A stretch of 46,516 nucleotides of DNA, from the NCBI GenBank assembly GCA_964398055.1, contig CAYNLK010000046.1, positions 1 through 46,516 on the forward strand, read 5' to 3'. Below the pieces are notes generated by a model, which worked only from the letters and a program-made list of their open reading frames with translations, did not search any database and was not told the origin of the DNA. Positions 40,580 to 46,516 of the stretch are shown one piece after another. The translations under genes were made by a program, and so were the position numbers. The stretch's first letter is position 1, and each line of letters begins with the position of its first letter. Source of the DNA: CAYNLK01 sp964398055 (GTDB taxonomy: Bacteria; Chloroflexota; Anaerolineae; 4572-78; J111).

Positions 40580-43335
40580 TATTGTTCCTCGCCGACCAGC
40601 AAACGGCCGAAGGGCAGGGTGATGTTGGTGTCTTCAGCCCAAACCAACTTGAAGTAATACTGACCGGGCGGTATAGGGGGAAATTGATCGATCTGCCAGC
40701 GGGTGTGGATCAGGTCACCGGGCTGCCAGATGGTTTCGGTCGGGTTAAAGGTTTCGGCCAGGGTAAGATCGAACCAGGCCTGACTGACTTCACCAGTCTC
40801 ATCCATTAAACCGAGATGTACTTTGGCGTTGGCCGGGAGCGGCTGCCTGACCCGCCAGTATAAATCCAGGGCCGCGGTTTCACCCGCCCTGACCGGCTGA
40901 TTGGGCCAGACGGCCCCCAGCAGGGTTAGGGCCGGACCCAATGGCTGCGCCACCGGGTTGGCCGTTGCCGGTAATTGAGCCGGGCGTGATGGGTCAGAGT
41001 GGCCAACGGTGATCAGGGCTTCAGCTGCGGGAATGACAAAGAGGAGTTCCCCCTCGGTTACAGCCGGGGCCTGGGTATAGAAGCCGATCTGGAGCTGGTA
41101 CCGGCCGGGGGGCATGCCGGGCGGCGGGGTCAACGTGCCTCGTTCGAAGATGATCTCCCCTGCTCGCCACTGCTCCGGCGGCGGGTTTTCGGCAGTCACC
41201 GGCCGGCTCTCTCCTTCGGCCCAGGGCCGGCTGTGAGCATCGACTAACCGGAAGAAGAAAGGCTCGCCCGGCTGTTTGCCCAGGTATTCCCAATACAGCT
41301 CAAAGTCGGCCGGCTGACCGGGGGTCAATGGAACGTCGCCCTTAACCCATTGCCAGGCCAATAGTGAGGCAATACCGGTGTAGGTTTGATCCTGGACATA
41401 GTGGTCGACGCCCAGGCTGGGATAAATCCAGGCGTAGCCCAGGCCGTGCAGGGTGACGGTGTGGATCGGCTTAAAATGGGTGCTGAAATAGTCAAACAAG
41501 ATTTCGTCGGGGAATTGGCGTTGAGTCTGGTTGATGTAAAAGACGGTGTAGTCGCCGGCTAACACTTTGCCTTTTTCTTTGGAGTAGCTGATCGAGGGGC
41601 CGTGATAGAAGGGAGCAAAGGTCGACTCGTACCAACTGGCCACCCGCGCCTGGCCCGGTTGGGTCTGTTGGTTGAGGTAAGCGGCGGCCAGGTCCAGCCC
41701 TTCGCCCCAGCCAATGGTCAGGACTTTGGCCGCGCCGTTAATGCCGCCCAGCAGCGGATTGTAGTAGGTGAAGTAGTAGGGAAAGTTGGCAGCGACGAGG
41801 TAGCCATTGAGGAGGAGAATGAGGATAAGGAGAAGCGTGATTGGGTACTGTGTATGGCGTGTAGCGTATTGCGTGGAGCGTGAAAATTTAAATCGTAAAC
41901 CTGCAGGGAAGGCATCGTAAATCCAAAATCGTAAATCGTAAATCCAAACGAGGCCGTAGGCAGCGATGAGGTTGAGCCAGGGGTAGACGGGTAAAAAGTA
42001 ACGATCCTGCTTTTTTTCTCCAATGGTCATCAGCAGATAGTAGCCCAGGACAAACAGCAGCATAAGCGGCAGGTAACGGGTGAAGGCGGAGGGCTGAGTC
42101 GCCCCTGCTCCCCTGCTCCCCTGCTCCTCTGCGCCCCTGCTGTTTTTTAAAACGCTCAGCCAGGCCACCAACGCGCTGACAACGCCCACCATCACCAATG
42201 GCGAGGTATGGTACAGCCATGTGACCGGGTAAAACAGCGGGCCGGGGTCGGCCACACTTTGGCCCAGAAAGAATACCCCTTTGGCGTGAGGGCCGGTGCT
42301 GTATTGAAACGCCAGGGCGAAAGCAGCTTGCAGAGTTTCCAGCGGAATGACCCACATAGCCGGCCAAAAGATAAAAAAAGCGGCTATGGTCGCGGCAAAC
42401 CAGAGCAAACCGTCGATAATGAGAAGGATGAAGGATGAAGGCGGAGGGATGAAGTTTCTTTTATTCAACCTTCTCGTTTCATCCTTCATCCCTGCAAAGG
42501 TGAACCAGAGGCCGACAAGGGCAATGTAAGGCAGCAGGAAGAGGGAGGCCAACTTGCTCAGAAAAGCCAGGCCAGCCAGAACACCGGACAGCAGCAGCCA
42601 ACCGCGGGACCTAAGACGACTGCCGACGGCCGACCGCTGGCGGCTTTCGCCCCAATAAATGAAGGCGCAGAGTACGGAGAGGGTCATAAAGGTGGTGCTG
42701 AGGGCATCGTGATGGATAACGCGCGAGTAAGCAATGTGGAAGGGGTCCAGGGCCAGGATAATGGCCCCACCCAGGGCCACCCTTGGCCCAAACAGGCGGC
42801 GAGACAGCCAATAAACGGCCACCACCCACAGCGAGGTCAGCAGCACCGTGCCGAATCGTTCCGGGGCGATAAAGGTGGGGTCCACCGGATTGGTGGAGAT
42901 AGCGACTACGTAATCATGGAGAGAGCTGGATCTTCCATCGGCCAACCAACGGAGCAAAAAGCCAAAGCTGCCGGTCCACATAGTGGTTACGCCGGGGTGG
43001 CCGGTGCGGAGCGTGCAAGCCAACCCCGCCGCGGAGGCCCACTGCTCTACCACGGTAGTGCATGGATAGGCCGGGTTGGTCAGGCCGGCCAGGAAGTTGC
43101 GGGAGCGGTCGATCCAGAGAAACTCGTCAGCGGTCAAGAAGCGACCCAGGTCGGGCAGGCGCGGGATGAGGGCCAGCAGGAAGAGGAGGAGGGAAATGAG
43201 GACGCGCCCTGAGCGTGTCGAAGGGAGGTGGAGAGCGTGAAGCGTGAAGCGTGAAGCGTGAAGCGGGGGGCGGGGGGCTGCATGCGTATTGCCCGACTTA
43301 GGGGCAGACTGTGAGTGATGGGAAGGTTTAGACAT
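40579..43335 (-). CDS. GT-C (ArnT/PMT-like) membrane glycosyltransferase 1
   Basis: A 918-aa protein with an N-terminal membrane domain of about 10-12 helices and a C-terminal beta-rich extracytoplasmic region. The first loop has L-T-A-D-E-F, the acidic pair expected of PMT/ArnT-type lipid-linked sugar transferases. Residues about 640 to the end contain repeated P-P-G-x-Y-x-x-x-x-G motifs of a sandwich domain. Several loops are made of low-complexity peptide from DNA repeats, e.g. around 42101-42141 and 41847-41950. The product shares this layout with glycosyltransferase 2 upstream, and the two probably act in cell-envelope glycosylation. Its start overlaps the stop of the small TPR-like gene (TGATG). 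Confidence 0.82.
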   Translation of the reverse strand: MSKPSHHSQSAPKSGNTHAAPRPPLHASRFTLHALHLPSTRSGRVLISLLLFLLALIPRLPDLGRFLTADEFLWIDRSRNFLAGLTNPAYPCTTVVEQWASAAGLACTLRTGHPGVTTMWTGSFGFLLRWLADGRSSSLHDYVVAISTNPVDPTFIAPERFGTVLLTSLWVVAVYWLSRRLFGPRVALGGAIILALDPFHIAYSRVIHHDALSTTFMTLSVLCAFIYWGESRQRSAVGSRLRSRGWLLLSGVLAGLAFLSKLASLFLLPYIALVGLWFTFAGMKDETRRLNKRNFIPPPSSFILLIIDGLLWFAATIAAFFIFWPAMWVIPLETLQAAFALAFQYSTGPHAKGVFFLGQSVADPGPLFYPVTWLYHTSPLVMVGVVSALVAWLSVLKNSRGAEEQGSRGAGATQPSAFTRYLPLMLLFVLGYYLLMTIGEKKQDRYFLPVYPWLNLIAAYGLVWIYDLRFWIYDAFPAGLRFKFSRSTQYATRHTQYPITLLLILILLLNGYLVAANFPYYFTYYNPLLGGINGAAKVLTIGWGEGLDLAAAYLNQQTQPGQARVASWYESTFAPFYHGPSISYSKEKGKVLAGDYTVFYINQTQRQFPDEILFDYFSTHFKPIHTVTLHGLGYAWIYPSLGVDHYVQDQTYTGIASLLAWQWVKGDVPLTPGQPADFELYWEYLGKQPGEPFFFRLVDAHSRPWAEGESRPVTAENPPPEQWRAGEIIFERGTLTPPPGMPPGRYQLQIGFYTQAPAVTEGELLFVIPAAEALITVGHSDPSRPAQLPATANPVAQPLGPALTLLGAVWPNQPVRAGETAALDLYWRVRQPLPANAKVHLGLMDETGEVSQAWFDLTLAETFNPTETIWQPGDLIHTRWQIDQFPPIPPGQYYFKLVWAEDTNITLPFGRLLVGEEQ
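41847..41950. repeat. GCGTG- and TCGTAAA-type word repeats inside glycosyltransferase 1
   Basis: Iterated GTGTAGCGTATTGCGTGGAG words followed by ATCGTAAATCCAAA words, all within the open reading frame. They encode a Thr/Gln/Tyr/His/Arg- and Ile/Tyr/Asp/Phe-rich loop between membrane segments. Confidence 0.75.
42101..42141. repeat. CCCCTGCT word repeat inside glycosyltransferase 1
   Basis: Five near-copies of an 8-bp CCCCTGCT word, in frame, encoding an Arg/Gly/Ala/Glu/Gln-rich loop. The same word family occurs in inverted arrangement in glycosyltransferase 2 (45631-45713). Confidence 0.75.
43234..43266. repeat. GCGTGAA 7-bp tandem repeat at the start of glycosyltransferase 1
   Basis: Four tandem GCGTGAA units within the first 40 codons, translated on the minus strand as a His/Phe/Thr/Leu/Ala/Ser-rich stretch ahead of the first membrane helix. 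Confidence 0.8.
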
Positions 43336-43556
43336 CAGGGGGTGGTTACCTTTGACGATTGTGGTTGGGAGAGGGTGGTTTTGAGCTGGTCGATCCTGGC
43401 CTCTACCTCTGCCCGGCCAGGGGCGGCGGGAGCGAGGTGGAGATATTGCTCAAAATCAGTAATGGCTTCAAGCGCGCAGCGGATAATATCACCACTGCCA
43501 TCGTCGCAATCATATCCTTTGATTGAATAACCTGCGCCGGATTCGTATAGTTCCAT
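43335..43556 (-). CDS. Small TPR-like protein
   Basis: A 73-aa protein. The C-terminal half reads A-L-E-A-I-T-D-F-E-Q-Y-L-H-L-A-P followed by A-E-V-E-A-R-I, which resembles the last repeat plus capping helix of bacterial TPR proteins. The N-terminal 25 residues are Gly/Asp-rich with two Cys. AAGGTGA lies 5 nt upstream of the ATG. It sits between the two glycosyltransferase genes, 49 bp after one and overlapping the next by one base, so it is co-transcribed. It may be a genuine small adaptor or the stump of a longer TPR gene. Confidence 0.6.
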   Translation of the reverse strand: MELYESGAGYSIKGYDCDDGSGDIIRCALEAITDFEQYLHLAPAAPGRAEVEARIDQLKTTLSQPQSSKVTTP

Positions 43557-43605
43557 TGTTTCACCTTTTTTCGGACTTTTTCCTCCCGTTCGCGTGGTTC
43601 GTGTT

Positions 43606-46269
43606 TCACTGCTTCACGTATGTCCACGGCACCAGCCAATGATCCCGGCCATCGGGTAGGGTCAAACGCTGGCCGGTATCAGGCCGGTAGAGGCCGACGA
43701 TGAGGTTATAGAAACCTGGCGGCAGGCCGGGTGGAATAGCGACAAAATAATCATCGACGACTACTTCTCCCTTGATCCAGCGGCTGGTGGGCCACTCCCC
43801 TTTAAGCGGTTGAGTATCGGTTCCGGCGGCCCGCTCGCCAGTCTCCGTGTCAAGGAGTTGGACGAAGACGGTGTAATCAGGCAGGCGGGCCTGTTGCGCC
43901 TGCCAGGCCACGGTCAAGCCGAGAAAATCCTCGGTGGGTGAAAATTGGTAGCCGGCCAGTCTAATTTGATGGCCAAAATCGATGTCCGCCAGCCGGTTCA
44001 GCTCCGGCGGGATCTGAAAATTCCGCAATTCCACTTCCCCTAACGGCCGGCCATCGACCAGCAGGGCGTAGCTGCCCCGGTCGAGGTCGGCGGACAAAGG
44101 TAGTTCGTGGCGACTAACAATCAGGTTGTCGGCCAGTTGGGTCAGATAGCCGGCCCCATCGGCCAGGATGGTGCGCCGGCGCGGCTCGACCGGCCGGCCG
44201 TCGGGATGGTTGTGCTCGTCTAGAAAATCAAAGGCCGACATTGGCTCCAGGGTAACGATCGAGGGATCGATGGGCAGCGGTAGGTTGGCCAGCCAGAGCA
44301 CATCGACGGTAAGCGTTTCACCCAGGTGGCCATAGGGGGTTAGCGGGCGGAAACTGATCGGTTTAGGCAGGATGGCGTGATCGAGGCCGGGCGTCAGGGT
44401 CAGGGCCGGCTGCACCGCCGGGCCGGGATAGACATCGGCGTAGCGGAGACCGTTTAGTTCAACGGAAAATATGGGACCGAGTTGCTCATAATAACGAATG
44501 GCGGTGGGCGATGGCTGACCAGACTGGACCTGCTTGCTGTAGAGGACTACGTAGTCCAGCCTGGCCCCGGTCACACTGGACAAATCGCCTTCAAAAAAGG
44601 GGGCCACAGTTGAGGCATAGGCCGTACCGACCCGGCTGTTTTGGGTTTCAGCTTCTCGCTGCAAGAAGCGGCCAACTTGATCCAGTCCCTCACCCCAGCC
44701 AATCTTGACCAGCCACGGCGCGGTAAATGGACCACCGACTAACGGGTTGTAGTAGGTAAAATAGTAGGGAGCGTAGGGCAAAAGGATCAGGAGGGCGGCG
44801 AGGATCAGGATGGTGGAGAAGATGACGAGGGAAGTGGAAAGCGTGGAGCGAAGGGCGTGGAGCGGAGAGCGTGGAGCGTGTTGCGTGTTGCGTGTTGCGT
44901 GGAGTGTCTCACTTGCTAACTGCGACTTGCCACTTGCCACATGTGACTTGCTCCCTGCCCCCTGCCACCTGTCGACTGTCACCTGATATAGCCACAGCCA
45001 GCCGCCAGCGGCCAATAGGGCCAGCGCCGGAAAAATCGGCAAAATGTAACGAACGCTGCGTTTGTCGCTGAAGGTCATAAAGAGGGTGAAGAGCAGAACG
45101 AAAGCCAGCAGCCAGAGAAGGGTGGATGGATAGTTGCGACCGGAAGGAGGTTGGGTAGGTGGATGGCTGGTCAGGTGGTTAGTTGGTTGGTTAGATGGAT
45201 GGTTTTTTGATAATTGGTATTTGGTCATTACCAATTGAATGAAGGCAAGGAGTGCACCAACCATCACCAGAGGGCTGAGTTTGAAAATCCCGTTGACCAG
45301 GTAGTAAAAAGGACCCAGGTCGGGTACCAGCCAGTAGCCTTCCTCGTCGGCTTCTTCCTGGTCGGTGGCGGAGAGGAAGGCGCTTTCGACCACAGCCAGA
45401 GGTCGTTCCAGCGGTTCGACCCAGGCGGCGGGCCAGAAGATGATGAAGGTGAGATAGGCCACCCCGGCCCACAACAACAAATGCTTGAGCCAGAAGTACA
45501 GGCGGCGACTGTTCCCCCACAGCTTGACGATAAAAACCAATCCGGCAAAAGGGATCAGAAACAGCGTCGGCGTTTTGGACAGAAAAGCCAAACCGGCGGC
45601 GAGACCAGAGAAGCTGAGGTAAAACCAGGCTGCAGGGGAGCAAGGGAGCAGGGGGGCAGAGGTGAGATTCTCATCCTCCTCCCCTGCCCCCTTGCTCCTC
45701 TGCTCCTCTGCTTGATTTAGAGCCAGCAATAGAAGCAGAACCGAGATAGTCATAAAAACGGCAGCAGGAGCGTCGTGGCCCAGGATGCGGGAGAGTGAGA
45801 CCAGGTGGGGATCAAGGGCAATAAAGGCAGCGGCAATGACAGCAACCGGACGATTGAACAGGCGGAGACCGAGCCAATAAATGATTACTACCCCTAGCGA
45901 GGTCAAGATCACCATCGGCCAGCGGGTCGCGATCAGCACGTCCAATTGGGTGCGAAATTCCGGCAGGCTGAGCAGCCATTCGGTCAATGGCAGATCGATT
46001 TCGGGGCGATGGAGCCAGTAATAACCGGTCAAGCCTAAACTGCCTAACCAGGTGGTCGTTACCGCCGGGGTCAGGTTGACGCTGGTCCCACTAAAATTCC
46101 CTTGCAGCAGTGCGGCCAGAAATTGGGCCGAACGGTAGACCCATTTGGCCTCGTCGGCGGTCACAAAGCGCGGCAAATCGTAGGCGCGGGGAAGGAGAGC
46201 TAACAAGAAAAGAACAAAGCTGATGAATAAGTTCTGAATTTTGAACTTTGAGTTTTGAGTTGCGCTCAT
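43606..46269 (-). CDS. GT-C (ArnT/PMT-like) membrane glycosyltransferase 2
   Basis: An 887-aa protein with the same plan as glycosyltransferase 1: a hydrophobic N-terminal half with the loop V-T-A-D-E-A-K, and a beta-rich C-terminal half ending in P-P-G-F-Y-N-L-I-V-G-L-Y. It is probably a lipid-linked sugar transferase acting outside the membrane; the acceptor is unknown. Its loops contain four different DNA word repeats in frame. The N-terminal N-S-K-F-K-I-Q-N itself comes from a TTTTGAATTTTGA-type repeat (46230-46260), so a slightly later real start is conceivable. It is first of the series running down to the cyclase protein. Confidence 0.82.
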   Translation of the reverse strand: MSATQNSKFKIQNLFISFVLFLLALLPRAYDLPRFVTADEAKWVYRSAQFLAALLQGNFSGTSVNLTPAVTTTWLGSLGLTGYYWLHRPEIDLPLTEWLLSLPEFRTQLDVLIATRWPMVILTSLGVVIIYWLGLRLFNRPVAVIAAAFIALDPHLVSLSRILGHDAPAAVFMTISVLLLLLALNQAEEQRSKGAGEEDENLTSAPLLPCSPAAWFYLSFSGLAAGLAFLSKTPTLFLIPFAGLVFIVKLWGNSRRLYFWLKHLLLWAGVAYLTFIIFWPAAWVEPLERPLAVVESAFLSATDQEEADEEGYWLVPDLGPFYYLVNGIFKLSPLVMVGALLAFIQLVMTKYQLSKNHPSNQPTNHLTSHPPTQPPSGRNYPSTLLWLLAFVLLFTLFMTFSDKRSVRYILPIFPALALLAAGGWLWLYQVTVDRWQGAGSKSHVASGKSQLASETLHATRNTQHAPRSPLHALRSTLSTSLVIFSTILILAALLILLPYAPYYFTYYNPLVGGPFTAPWLVKIGWGEGLDQVGRFLQREAETQNSRVGTAYASTVAPFFEGDLSSVTGARLDYVVLYSKQVQSGQPSPTAIRYYEQLGPIFSVELNGLRYADVYPGPAVQPALTLTPGLDHAILPKPISFRPLTPYGHLGETLTVDVLWLANLPLPIDPSIVTLEPMSAFDFLDEHNHPDGRPVEPRRRTILADGAGYLTQLADNLIVSRHELPLSADLDRGSYALLVDGRPLGEVELRNFQIPPELNRLADIDFGHQIRLAGYQFSPTEDFLGLTVAWQAQQARLPDYTVFVQLLDTETGERAAGTDTQPLKGEWPTSRWIKGEVVVDDYFVAIPPGLPPGFYNLIVGLYRPDTGQRLTLPDGRDHWLVPWTYVKQ
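44841..44986. repeat. GCGTGNN and TTGCCAC word repeats inside glycosyltransferase 2
   Basis: A stretch of GCGTGGAGC/GCGTGTT units changes into ACTTGCCACTTGCCAC and CCCTGCCACCTG units. It is fully open in the gene frame and encodes a Thr/His/Arg/Ser/Gln-rich cytoplasmic or external loop. Confidence 0.8.
45150..45203. repeat. GGTTGGTTGG word repeat inside glycosyltransferase 2
   Basis: TTGG/GATGG words, in frame, give an Asn/Gln/Pro/Thr/His-rich loop. The same word family is found between genes at 3955 and 15727. Confidence 0.75.
45631..45713. repeat. Inverted pair of GCAGGGGAGC-type word repeats inside glycosyltransferase 2
   Basis: GCAGGGGAGCAAGGGAGCAG on the left and CCCCTGCCCCCTTGCTCCTC on the right face each other across about 25 bp, all in frame. 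The mRNA could form a strong hairpin here. Confidence 0.7.
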
Positions 46270-46430
46270 AAGTTTGGCGAATAATCATACCACGCCGGTC
46301 GAGCAGCAGCAAAAGGAACAAGGGGGCGTCCCGAATTTTAGACCGATAAGGGGACCGGCGCTTACAAACTAATTTTGGCCTGGAATTGCCGCCCAAGTTG
46401 GAAGTAGTGGTGAAACTGTAAAGGTCAATA

Positions 46431-46516
46431 ACATTTTGAACACCAGGGAAAAATGTATCCACTGTAGTCGAGGCTTCAGCCGGTTCAAGGGCTAATTTAC
46501 CGGCTTAAGCCTCGAC
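46431..46516. repeat. GTCGAGGCTTCAGCCGGT palindromic repeat, intact copy at window end
   Basis: GTCGAGGCTTCAGCCGGTT (46467-46485) faces ACCGGCTTAAGCCTCGAC (46499-46516), a near-perfect inverted repeat that ends exactly with the window. ACATTTTGAACA at 46431 precedes it, as at the decayed copy near 32935. The stretch 46270-46430 upstream of glycosyltransferase 2 shows nothing else recognised. Confidence 0.75.

Noticed and set aside
46091..46462. 123-codon minus-strand open frame upstream of glycosyltransferase 2
   Set aside because: It overlaps the glycosyltransferase start in another frame and includes repeat DNA; no motif or ribosome site.

Overview
The window looks like a chromosomal segment of a Chloroflexota bacterium (Anaerolineae/Caldilineae-like). 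This is inferred from gene style rather than any marker gene: a zinc-ribbon/adenylate cyclase/AAA/TPR giant, FHA and SUMF1 proteins, a DUF11 surface protein, large ArnT/PMT-type glycosyltransferases, and many short word-like repeats that run through coding DNA. No tRNA or rRNA gene was recognised. Nearly every gene is on the minus strand, so transcription runs from high to low coordinates.

Positions 1-29.5 kb hold one large catabolic supercluster. In transcription order it contains: (i) an uptake operon (29039->17992) encoding an 802-aa lipoprotein that fuses a LivK-type and an RbsB-type binding protein, a sugar/nucleoside-type ABC transporter (fused ATPase plus two permeases), a complete LivHMGF transporter, and two overlapping amidohydrolase-2 genes, one lacking all metal ligands; (ii) a ureide operon (17867->9042) with an aspartate-carbamoyltransferase-like enzyme lacking the aspartate-binding residues, two carbamate kinases, allantoinase AllB, an M20 amidohydrolase, ureidoglycine aminohydrolase AllE, a ketol-acid-reductoisomerase homologue without its isomerase metal site, and a knotted carbamoyltransferase, closed by a clear terminator; (iii) an electron-transfer operon (8816->4231) with FixC, FixX, ETF beta, ETF alpha and a DadA/sarcosine-type FAD oxidoreductase; (iv) a pyrimidine/hydantoin-type operon (3982->1) with a CodA-like amidohydrolase, a hydantoin racemase, a yeast-type cytosine deaminase, an M20 peptidase and the start of glycine-cleavage H protein. 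Together they suggest import of cyclic ureides or nucleobases, stepwise ring opening, phosphorolysis of a carbamoyl intermediate, ATP formation by carbamate kinase, and oxidation of an amine/glycine product through ETF to quinone.

Each of these four operons is preceded by the same element: four 6-bp boxes (TAAAGA-like on the plus strand) spaced exactly 11 bp, with a -10-like hexamer always 10 nt from the last box. This is the layout of an OmpR/PhoB-type activated promoter. Next to the supercluster (30.1-32.7 kb) lies a possible regulator: a carbamate-kinase-like protein without catalytic residues, a histidine-kinase-like protein without the phospho-acceptor histidine, and an intact OmpR-family response regulator. 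A C-terminal carbamate kinase remnant follows directly downstream.

The regions 29.6-30.0 kb and 32.8-33.4 kb are repeat-rich. They contain two MITE-like elements with matching terminal inverted repeats and perfect 9-bp target duplications, palindromic repeats and a possible group II intron scrap. From 33.5 kb onward come a secreted DUF11 protein (the only plus-strand gene), SUMF1 and FHA proteins, the cyclase/AAA/TPR protein, two GT-C glycosyltransferases and a small TPR-like protein.
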